A stretch of 6,701 bases of DNA from Bacteroidia bacterium (GTDB taxonomy: Bacteria > Bacteroidota > Bacteroidia > Chitinophagales > Saprospiraceae). The notes under the pieces are model-generated. The model was not told the DNA's origin, did not search any database, and worked only from the letters and a program-made list of their open reading frames with translations. Shown here piece after piece: positions 1 through 5,688 of this stretch. Where the stretch lies: positions 1-6,701 of the forward strand of contig JAUIIF010000253.1 of NCBI GenBank assembly GCA_030431945.1, read 5' to 3'. Numbering within the stretch: position 1 is the first letter of the stretch; each line of letters opens with the position of its first letter. A program made the position numbers and the translations under genes.

Positions 1-411
1 ACCGTATTTCTGCTGCCGGATGTACTGCTCTCCTCTGGCATTCCCGCCATTCTCCTCATCGCCAGTGGCCGGTACAACCAACGCCTGGGAGATATGGTCG
101 CCGGCACCGCCGTCATTCAGTCATCAGTTTCCACCACTTTTACCCTCGATGAGATCATGGGGATAACGAACCGGGAAGACCACGATCCGGAATTCCCGGG
201 GGTGCAGCGCTTCACCAATGCCGACATGATGATCGTGAAACACGCGCTGCAGCGGCTCCGTAAATACGGAAACCCCGCCCACCGGCAGGCGGTACGGCAG
301 CTGGCGGTGAAAATTGCCGACGAACTGGAACTGGACAAAGCAGCGGTAACTTACACGCCGGAAAAGTTTCTGGAGCGGGTCTTGCTGGACTTTATCGTGC
401 TGACCCGGTAA
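1..411 (+). CDS. RDD-family membrane protein, C-terminal part (5' end outside window)
   Basis: The frame is open from base 1 to the TAA at 409-411, giving 136 visible residues. It begins with a hydrophobic membrane segment (visible residues about 3-21). The family's hallmark second conserved block follows, with Q-R-L-G-D-M-V-A-G-T-A-V at residues 27-38; RDD domains typically end in RLGD-x-x-AGT. A soluble tail follows, rich in charged helices and ending in V-L-T-R. An internal ATG at 94 lies inside the RLGD motif, so it is not the true start. RDD proteins are poorly characterised multi-pass inner-membrane proteins. In Bacteroidota, forms with this kind of tail often sit beside SpoIIM-like, DUF4129, MoxR and DUF58 genes, so this could be the end of such a cluster; that is inference, as no such gene is visible. 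The TauE/SafE-type gene starts 29 bases downstream on the same strand, so co-transcription is likely. Confidence 0.85.
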   Translation, partial: TVFLLPDVLLSSGIPAILLIASGRYNQRLGDMVAGTAVIQSSVSTTFTLDEIMGITNREDHDPEFPGVQRFTNADMMIVKHALQRLRKYGNPAHRQAVRQLAVKIADELELDKAAVTYTPEKFLERVLLDFIVLTR

Positions 412-438
412 CCCGACAACCCGCAACCCGCAACCCGC
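403..438 (+). repeat. Short tandem heptamer repeat (AACCCGC) before the permease start
   Basis: Three perfect head-to-tail copies of AACCCGC occupy 418-438. Two degenerate copies precede them: ACCCGGT at 403-409, which overlaps the last codons of the RDD gene, and AACCCGAC at 410-417. The array ends two bases before the ATG at 441 and fills the whole gap between the two genes, so no purine-rich ribosome binding site fits there. The unit is not a multiple of three, but copy changes would fall mostly outside the coding regions and would alter only the leader spacing. Confidence 0.85.
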
Positions 439-440
439 GT

Positions 441-1211
441 ATGGATTACCTCATTGCTTTCCTCGGTGCCCTGCTTGCCGGTGCGATCAACACCCTTTCC
501 GGGAATGGCTCCGCAATTACCCTGACCATCCTGATGGAGTTGCTGGGCTTACCCGCAGACGTGGCCAACGGAACGAACCGGGTCGGCGTTCTGGCCAACG
601 GTATTGGTGGTACCGTCGCCTTTAGCCGGGCCGGACGCTTTTCGGGGCAGTCCGCCGCCAAGAAGCAGGAAATGTGGCAGGTGATCATTATTACCTGCCT
701 CGGGGCAGTTCTGGGCATTTACCTGAGCCTGATTATCTCCAATGCCGCCTACAAGGCCTTTTTTCGTTACCTGTTGGTGGTCATGCTGGTGGTCATCCTC
801 GTCAAGCCCAAGCGCTGGTTGGTCGTTCCGGCAGGAAAGCCACCACTGTCGTTGTGGATTACCGTTCCGCTTTTCTTTTTGCTGGGCGTTTACGGTGGGT
901 TTATCCAGATGGGAATGGGGGTGTTTTTTCTGGCCGTAATGGTCTTGATCGCCCACTACGAAATCATTCAGGCCAACGTGGTGAAAGTGCTCGTGGTGAC
1001 AATTTATACGGTGCTGGCAGTGGCTATATTTGCCTGGCAGGACCTGATCGACTGGCGCATCGGAGCGCTCATGGCCGTGGGGCAGCTCATCGGTGGCTAC
1101 CTGACCGCCCGGTTTGCCGCCAACCACCCCAAGGCAGGCATATATGCCTACCGCCTGCTGGTCGTGGTGATCATCGGGGCCATCCTGAAGGCTTTTTGGC
1201 CGGTGGGGTAG
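441..1211 (+). CDS. Sulfite exporter TauE/SafE (TSUP) family membrane permease
   Basis: A 256-residue, very hydrophobic protein of normal size for the TSUP family, whose members move sulfite, sulfoacetate or related organosulfur anions across the inner membrane. It shows the family's two-repeat design. The N-terminal half carries G-N-G-S-A-I (21-26), L-G-L-P (35-38) and A-N-G-T-N-R-V-G-V (42-50). The second half carries the matching G-F-I-Q-M-G-M-G-V (153-161) before another long hydrophobic stretch and a conserved A-N-V-V-K-V (178-183). About eight membrane segments can be outlined near residues 3-33, 41-61, 79-100, 108-121, 138-170, 181-199, 206-224 and 236-253, with a charged loop at 63-78. 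The substrate cannot be read from the sequence. ATG 441 is chosen because the protein begins directly with the first hydrophobic segment. There is no Shine-Dalgarno sequence. It probably shares a transcript with the RDD gene. Confidence 0.9.
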   Translation: MDYLIAFLGALLAGAINTLSGNGSAITLTILMELLGLPADVANGTNRVGVLANGIGGTVAFSRAGRFSGQSAAKKQEMWQVIIITCLGAVLGIYLSLIISNAAYKAFFRYLLVVMLVVILVKPKRWLVVPAGKPPLSLWITVPLFFLLGVYGGFIQMGMGVFFLAVMVLIAHYEIIQANVVKVLVVTIYTVLAVAIFAWQDLIDWRIGALMAVGQLIGGYLTARFAANHPKAGIYAYRLLVVVIIGAILKAFWPVG

Positions 1212-1274
1212 CTGCCCCGTACGGGCGCGGCCGCAGGTGCCGGGCCAGGCTTCCGGAGCAGCGAAGAACCTCCC

Positions 1275-1320
1275 GGCCCACAGGGCCAGGCGTTGTTTTA
1301 CGTCGCCCCGGGGCCGGGGC
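1275..1320. terminator. Candidate GC-rich hairpins between convergent genes
   Basis: Two strong inverted repeats lie in the gap between the convergent permease and tamL genes. GGCCC (1275-1279) pairs with GGGCC (1283-1287) across a three-base loop, followed by a weak T-containing stretch (cgttgtttta). GCCCCGG (1305-1311) pairs with CCGGGGC (1314-1320). Neither has a clean T-run on either strand, so termination by either hairpin is a guess. Two smaller palindromes, CCCGTACGGG (1216-1225) and GCGGCCGC (1227-1234), lie just after the permease stop. Confidence 0.3.
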
Positions 1321-1335
1321 TCACGTTCCTTCCTT

Positions 1336-1349
1336 AAGCAGTACTGCTT
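1336..1349. repeat. 14-base perfect palindrome downstream of tamL
   Basis: AAGCAGTACTGCTT reads the same on both strands. It lies 11 bases beyond the tamL stop codon (1361-1363, minus strand). As RNA it could form a 5-bp stem with a GTAC loop. No T-run follows on either strand. It could be part of the 3' end structure of the tamL transcript, a protein-binding site, or chance. Confidence 0.5.
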
Positions 1350-1360
1350 GTGCCGCTCCG

Positions 1361-3886
1361 TTAAAATGGGTACCCCAGCCCCAGCTGAAAGGTCAGGTCC
1401 CGTAGCCTTAACCGGTCGAACTTCCGCCAGTAAGCGGCTTCCGGAATTTCGTTGCCGTCCCGTACCAACGGAGTTCCGTAGCCATCCTGGGGGTAATTGT
1501 AGCGGACGGGAAGTGATACATCAAGGCGAAAAATGAAATAGCTCAGGTCGGTGCGTAAGCCGGTACCTACGCCCATCGCCAGTTGGCGGTAAAAGGGCTG
1601 GGCAACAAAGGAACCATCGGCATTGGGTCGCTTACTGAGCAGAAACTGGGAGCCGGGCCGCTCCAGGTCTTCGTCAAAAGTCCAGATATTGCCAATGTCA
1701 GCAAAAAGTGCCCCCCGAAAAAAGGAGGCAATGGGAAAGCGGTATTCCAGGTTCAGTTCCATCCGGAAATCACCGGTTTGAAAAAGCTGCAGGTTATTGG
1801 TCGTGCTCAGGCTGAGGGTGTCAACGTAGCCGCCCGGCCCGAGGGCCCGCGGGGCCCAGGCCCGCATGGAGTTGGCGCCACCGGAGAAGAATTGCTTTAC
1901 GTACGGTACCGCCGCAGAGCCACCGTAGGGCCGGCCGGCCGCCACCAGGAACCGGCTGGCAAAGACTTTCAGCGGCGTGTATTGCTTCTGGTACCGGACG
2001 TCCGCCAGGGCCAGAGCGTATTTGGCAAAGGTGGCGTTCTGATTGGGTTTGATGACCTGGTCTTCCCCAAAGAGATTGAGCACCTCATTGAAAAGGCTGA
2101 CTTCCGCCCCCGCTAGCTCAAACTGTCCGTTGAACGAGAGCGACCGGCCCCGCCGGTCCGGTTGCCCGTTGCGGGTGTATTCCAGGTTCCGGAAAAAGAC
2201 GGAAAGAAAATATTGCTCGCCGATGCTCCGCCGCAGGAACTCGTTTTGGTCCAGGATCAGGTCAAAGTCCGGCTCAATCTGTGGCGCAAGGATGTCGATC
2301 GCCAGGTGATTGATGCGATAGCTCGTAGTGGCAGACCGGTTGAAATCATACCCCAGGCGGGCATTTAAAAGGGTGTAAGCGTAAAAGTTGCGAATCGAGA
2401 GGTACTCATACCCCAGGCTGTAGCGCGTACTGGCCCGTTCTTCCAGCGTGTTGATGAAGTTGTCCGAGAGCACCTTTTTCCCGAAGGGGGAGGGCAGTTT
2501 GTTGAGGAAGCTGTAAAGGCCGAAATCCCGAAAGCGTGGCAGGTAAAGGCTTACGTCGGCCGAAAGGTCAATGGTGTTGAAAAAGGCGGAATTCCTGGTG
2601 CCGATGGCCGGGTTCACCTCTACCCCCGCCCGCAGGCTGGTGACGAGGAGCTCGGCCCCTCCGAAAACATTGCGGTTTTGAAAAACGGGCGTCAGGCTCA
2701 GTCCGATCAGGTTGCCGGCTCCGACGTTGCCGTTTCGGTTGGTGTAGTTAAGGTCGAGGTCTGCTCCCAACGACATCCGGTCACTGGGCGTAAGCTGCAC
2801 CTGGTAATTCAGGACCTGCTCCTGAGTGGTGTCAATTTGCTGGTTGATGCGGACAAAACGGTAGATTCCCAGGGCATTGAGGGAGACGTTGGTTTTTTCC
2901 AGGTCCGCGCGCTGGTGGTAAGCCCCGGGTTGCAGGAAAATGCTGTTGCGCAAGACTTCGGGGCGGATCCGGAAGGACGGCTCGTCCGACAAGAAACGGA
3001 CGCCGTTGATGGTGGTATCCAGCCGGTAGCCGCCCCCCGGGGCAAGTGGGGAAAAATCAGTCAGTACGGTAATGGTGCCTACCCGGTAGCGGGCGTAGGC
3101 CGCTTCTTTCTGCGGGGGTAAAATGCTCAGGTAAACGTCGGCGTAGCCACGACGCCTGCTCGTGTCAATTTCCAGCTTGTCGAAATACGTGCCGGAAAAA
3201 AAAGCGAAGCCCTGGTTGCGCAGGTAGCTGCTGATCCGGGCTTTTTCGCGGTCAAATTTGTTGAGGTCGAGCGGTTCTCCTGGCCGGAGCTCGCTGGAGG
3301 AGAGGGAGGCCCGGAGGAGACTGTCCAGCAGTGGGTCCGGACTGGAAAAGTCAACGGAATCAATGAGGAAGCGGCGCCCGGCGTTTACGTGATAAATGAG
3401 GTCTACTTTCCGCCGTTTGCCCCGGTCGGCTTCGTGGTAGGCGTAAGCATTGAAGTAGCCGAGGTAGCGCAGGAAGGTCGTCATGTCCGCTGCGGAAAGG
3501 CGGCTGAGGCTGTCGCTGTAAATGGTGGGCGGCTGCCCGAGGGTGTTCCGCAGGAAGCGGTCGATGCGGGTGGTGTCCTTGGGTTTGTTGTTGTCCAGGT
3601 AAAACTGCTCGCGGGGCCAGACGCCCAAAAAGTTGGTGTTGGGGGTCTGGCGGGCCAGGGTGGACAGTTCATACGTGACGTCGGCCCGGTTGTCTACTTC
3701 TTTGGGGTCTTCGAGTTTAATGCGATAACTGGTGAGGAGTTCCTGATCCTCCGCGAGAAATTTGGTAGTATTGCAGCCCGTCAGGGCTGCCAGTAACAGG
3801 GTGGCCACGGCGATCGGCCCGCCGGCGCCCAGCAGGCGGCAAATCCTTTTCAATATGGCCATCAGCTCCGGTACCATTAAGTTCAT
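1361..3886 (-). CDS. tamL: TamL, BamA/TamA-family outer-membrane lipoprotein (Omp85)
   Basis: This 841-residue protein is the lipid-anchored TamA-like protein of Bacteroidota, thought to work with TamB in outer-membrane assembly or lipid traffic. Its N-terminus has basic residues (K13, R14, R17), a hydrophobic stretch (about 23-35) and the lipobox L35-T36-G37-C38, so mature TamL should start at an acylated Cys38. Residues about 40-360 are POTRA-like, with repeated y-L-r-x-x-G-f motifs such as YLGYFNAYAY (141-150) and YLRNQGFAFF (221-230). The 16-strand-type barrel follows to the end. It includes FFSGGANSMRAW (666-677, equivalent of the Omp85 loop-6 RGF/Y motif), LGPGG (682-686), M-E-L-N-L-E-Y-R-F-P (709-718) and a terminal aromatic residue (G-Y-P-F) typical of barrel proteins. 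ATG 3886 is preferred because GGAGG lies six bases upstream. ATG 3862 (M9) would also leave a good signal peptide. tamB is not next to it in this window. It converges with the permease gene and diverges from the methyltransferase. Confidence 0.9.
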   Translation of the reverse strand: MNLMVPELMAILKRICRLLGAGGPIAVATLLLAALTGCNTTKFLAEDQELLTSYRIKLEDPKEVDNRADVTYELSTLARQTPNTNFLGVWPREQFYLDNNKPKDTTRIDRFLRNTLGQPPTIYSDSLSRLSAADMTTFLRYLGYFNAYAYHEADRGKRRKVDLIYHVNAGRRFLIDSVDFSSPDPLLDSLLRASLSSSELRPGEPLDLNKFDREKARISSYLRNQGFAFFSGTYFDKLEIDTSRRRGYADVYLSILPPQKEAAYARYRVGTITVLTDFSPLAPGGGYRLDTTINGVRFLSDEPSFRIRPEVLRNSIFLQPGAYHQRADLEKTNVSLNALGIYRFVRINQQIDTTQEQVLNYQVQLTPSDRMSLGADLDLNYTNRNGNVGAGNLIGLSLTPVFQNRNVFGGAELLVTSLRAGVEVNPAIGTRNSAFFNTIDLSADVSLYLPRFRDFGLYSFLNKLPSPFGKKVLSDNFINTLEERASTRYSLGYEYLSIRNFYAYTLLNARLGYDFNRSATTSYRINHLAIDILAPQIEPDFDLILDQNEFLRRSIGEQYFLSVFFRNLEYTRNGQPDRRGRSLSFNGQFELAGAEVSLFNEVLNLFGEDQVIKPNQNATFAKYALALADVRYQKQYTPLKVFASRFLVAAGRPYGGSAAVPYVKQFFSGGANSMRAWAPRALGPGGYVDTLSLSTTNNLQLFQTGDFRMELNLEYRFPIASFFRGALFADIGNIWTFDEDLERPGSQFLLSKRPNADGSFVAQPFYRQLAMGVGTGLRTDLSYFIFRLDVSLPVRYNYPQDGYGTPLVRDGNEIPEAAYWRKFDRLRLRDLTFQLGLGYPF
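3855..3862. promoter_or_regulatory. Palindromic double start site, ATGGCCAT
   Basis: This 8-base perfect palindrome holds an ATG on each strand. The plus-strand ATG (3855-3857) is the likely start of the TrmH-family gene. The minus-strand ATG (3860-3862) is Met9 of the tamL reading frame and a possible alternative start. Both read M-A-I before diverging. If tamL starts at 3886 the two genes overlap by 32 bases; if it starts at 3862 they overlap by exactly these eight. Confidence 0.7.
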
Positions 3887-4625
3887 AAGCAGCCTCCGAC
3901 AACGGAAGTTTCGGCAAAATTACCACAAATTCACCGCCGAAGGCGGGCGGATCGTCGGAGAATTGCTCCAGCAGGCGCGCTATCCGGTCGATCATCTTTA
4001 TGCGCTGGAAAGTTGGGCCGCAGCGCTGCCCGAGCCGCCGTCCGTTCCCTTAACGTTGGTTACCCCGAAAGAATTGGGTCGGATTTCACAATTGAAAACC
4101 CCCAATCAGGTCCTGGCGGTCGTCGATTTACCGGCCACCTCCGCAACTTTACCCGCCGCGCTGGAAACGGGGTGGTCGCTCTACCTGGATGGGGTGCAGT
4201 CTCCCAGCAACCTGGGGGCCCTGCTTCGCATTGCGGACTGGTTCGGGTTCCATCACGTTATTGCCGGGCCGGGGACGGCCGATCTCTACGCCAGCAAAAG
4301 CATCCAGGCAACAATGGGGTCTTTTTTACGCGTCAACTTTCGCAAAGGAGAACTGCGGGAAATAACGGAACGCTTCCCGGCATTACCCGTCTTTGGGGCA
4401 GACCTGGACGGGGAGAACATCTATCGACTCGCAGCGCCGCCCGCCGGCCTGCTGGTCATCGGGGCAGAAGGCCCGGGCGTCAGTCAGGAGGCGCGGACGC
4501 AGGTGCAAAGATGGGTACACATCCCCCGCGCACCAGGTCGGGAAGCGGAAAGCCTGAACGCTGCCGTCGCCGCCGGAATCCTGTGCGGAGGGATAGTGAA
4601 CAGCAAGGCGGACCTGAAAGTGTAG
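3855..4625 (+). CDS. TrmH/SpoU-family RNA 2'-O-ribose methyltransferase
   Basis: A 256-residue SPOUT-class enzyme that uses S-adenosylmethionine to methylate the ribose 2'-OH of a tRNA or rRNA nucleotide; the target is not evident. Residues about 1-95 form the small substrate-binding domain, opening with the family's I-K-F-I-S-S-L-R-Q-R-K-F-R (8-20) and F-T-A-E-G (26-30). The knotted catalytic domain follows with all three motifs. Motif 1 runs from L-D-G-V-Q-S-P-S-N-L-G (111-121), with N119 and R125. Motif 2 is I-G-A-E-G-P-G-V-S (202-210), with E205. Motif 3 is I-P-R-A-P-G-R-E-A-E-S-L-N (223-235), with S233 and N235, followed by a hydrophobic Ala/Gly-rich helix. The frame extends upstream to an ATG at 3762, but those residues have no family resemblance and are antisense to the tamL signal peptide, so ATG 3855 is chosen. 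There is no Shine-Dalgarno sequence. Its promoter must lie within tamL. Confidence 0.9.
   Translation: MAISSGTIKFISSLRQRKFRQNYHKFTAEGGRIVGELLQQARYPVDHLYALESWAAALPEPPSVPLTLVTPKELGRISQLKTPNQVLAVVDLPATSATLPAALETGWSLYLDGVQSPSNLGALLRIADWFGFHHVIAGPGTADLYASKSIQATMGSFLRVNFRKGELREITERFPALPVFGADLDGENIYRLAAPPAGLLVIGAEGPGVSQEARTQVQRWVHIPRAPGREAESLNAAVAAGILCGGIVNSKADLKV
3893..3897 (-). promoter_or_regulatory. Shine-Dalgarno-like GGAGG for tamL
   Basis: On the minus strand GGAGG lies six bases before the ATG at 3886, an ideal spacing. It supports that start over the internal ATGs at 3877 and 3862. It lies inside codons for S-L-R of the opposing methyltransferase gene, so it could be a by-product of that coding sequence. 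None of the other gene starts in the window shows such a site. Confidence 0.5.
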
Positions 4626-4825
4626 CTGCCCGCTAAGGAAGTTTTGCGGCCCGGGTCACCAACACCACCCGGAATGCCGGCAAGACACAGCCTGGGCCAG
4701 GGAACCTACTCAACCTTGCTCCGGATAAAACCGTTCTTTGCACCAGCGTTCGCGCCCAAACAGACGCCTTTATTCTTTTCCTTCAGTGGCTAAGATTCCT
4801 CTCCATTACCCAGCTAAAATTTTGT
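4626..4825. other. 200-base intergenic region between methyltransferase and PNP genes
   Basis: No credible gene is seen here. Near its start, CCGGGT (4651-4656) can pair with ACCCGG (4667-4672) across a ten-base loop, but no T-run follows, so termination there is uncertain. The last 90 bases become AT-richer and end in TAAAATTTTGT directly before the PNP ATG. That segment resembles the AT-rich leaders used in place of a Shine-Dalgarno sequence in Bacteroidota. I found no good match to the TTTG / TAnnTTTG Bacteroidota promoter at proper spacing. The gap length suggests that the PNP gene has its own promoter. Confidence 0.5.
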
Positions 4826-5650
4826 ATGACTCTCTTTGATCAGATCCAGGAAACGGTTGCTTTTATCCGCAAACGGGCTACCACCCAGCCACGCATAGGT
4901 ATTGTCTTGGGGACGGGCCTCAACTCCCTCGCAGAAGACATCGTAATTGAACGTGAATTCGTCTACGGCTTACTGCCCTACTTCTGTGCCGCTACGGTGG
5001 ACAGTCACCGTGGAAAGCTGATTTTGGGGACCCTTCAGGGGGTGCCGATCGTCGCCATGGCCGGCCGGCTCCACTACTATGAAGGGTACAGTATGCAGGA
5101 ACTGACGTTCCCGATTCGTGTCCTGGCCGCCCTGGGGATCGAACACCTGGTTATTTCTAACGCCAGTGGTTCCGTAAACGGTGATATTGAAGCCGGTGAC
5201 GTGATTTTTGTCCGTGATCACATCAATATGCAGCCGGAAAATCCGCTCCGCGGCGCCAACGACGAACGCCTTGGCCCCCGCTTTCCGGATATGCTCAATA
5301 CCTACGATCGTGACCTCAATGCCTGGGCCATCAAACGGGCTGCCGACCATGGACTGCGTGGCCACGAGGGCGTCTACCTGGCCCTGCCCGGCCCCAATCT
5401 GGAAACACCGGCAGAGTACCGGATGGCACACATTATCGGCGCGGATTGTATCGGTATGTCTACCGTCCCCGAAGTACTGGTGGCGCGTCATGCCGGGCTA
5501 CCCGTCTTCGTCATCTCCGTCGTTTCGAACAAATGCTTCCCCATCGTGGAAATTCAACCAACAACCGTAGACGATGTAATTGCTACGGTACAGGCCGTCG
5601 AGCCAAAACTGCGCAAGCTGATGCAGGATGTGGTGAAGAAGCTGGGGTAA
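4826..5650 (+). CDS. punA: Purine nucleoside phosphorylase, trimeric (PNP family 2) type
   Basis: A cytosolic purine-salvage enzyme that splits inosine or guanosine with phosphate to free base and ribose-1-phosphate. Its 274 residues fit the trimeric class, not the hexameric DeoD class. By hand alignment to human PNP, the phosphate site is T30 (Ser33 in human) in G-T-G-L, H61 (His64) and R81 (Arg84) in A-G-R-L-H-Y-Y-E-G-Y, then N112-A-S-G (NAAG in human). The base and sugar site is F153 (Phe159), Y184 (Tyr192), E193 (Glu201), M211 (Met219) in G-M-S-T-V-P-E-V, and N235 (Asn243). The block N-P-L-R-G-A-N-D-E-R (139-148) is also typical. Differences: human Phe200 is L192, and human His257 appears to be V248 in T-T-V-D-D-V. 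ATG 4826 begins a normal-length protein. No Shine-Dalgarno sequence is present. The gene is followed at once by a likely terminator. Confidence 0.95.
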   Translation: MTLFDQIQETVAFIRKRATTQPRIGIVLGTGLNSLAEDIVIEREFVYGLLPYFCAATVDSHRGKLILGTLQGVPIVAMAGRLHYYEGYSMQELTFPIRVLAALGIEHLVISNASGSVNGDIEAGDVIFVRDHINMQPENPLRGANDERLGPRFPDMLNTYDRDLNAWAIKRAADHGLRGHEGVYLALPGPNLETPAEYRMAHIIGADCIGMSTVPEVLVARHAGLPVFVISVVSNKCFPIVEIQPTTVDDVIATVQAVEPKLRKLMQDVVKKLG

Positions 5651-5655
5651 GCCGG

Positions 5656-5675
5656 TGCCGTTCGGCAGTTTTTTT
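5656..5675 (+). terminator. Likely rho-independent terminator after PNP
   Basis: Six bases past the PNP stop codon, TGCC (5656-5659) pairs with GGCA (5664-5667) across a GTTC loop. An alternative stem is GCCG (5651-5654) with CGGC (5663-5666). A run of seven T's follows at 5669-5675. The stem is short but GC-rich, and its place between convergent genes fits termination of PNP. The reverse strand has A's, not T's, on the needed side, so it would act only on the plus strand. A second palindrome, AAGCC-T-GGCTT (5680-5690), overlaps the opposing gene's stop codon. Confidence 0.5.
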
Positions 5676-5688
5676 CAGCAAGCCTGGC

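Noticed and set aside
94..411. Treating ATG 94 as a gene start
   Set aside because: The frame is open back to base 1, and ATG 94 lies inside the RLGD-M-VAGT motif of an RDD protein, so the gene simply begins outside the window.
418..438. The AACCCGC array as a CRISPR or iteron array
   Set aside because: The units are seven bases with no spacers, only three are perfect, and no replication or Cas gene is present.
674..1405. A 243-codon plus-strand frame overlapping the permease gene and running into tamL
   Set aside because: It is out of frame with a clear TSUP permease. The product is Arg/Pro/Gly-rich without family motifs, and it runs across the palindromic gap.
1583..3796. Several long plus-strand frames (1583-2116, 2678-3121, 3389-3796) antisense to tamL
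   Set aside because: They lie fully within the tamL coding sequence, lack motifs and starts with leaders, and are explained by its codon usage on the opposite strand.
3762..3854. An upstream in-frame ATG extending the methyltransferase by 31 residues
   Set aside because: The added residues are unlike the family N-terminus and would lie over the tamL signal peptide region. The family consensus begins right after ATG 3855.
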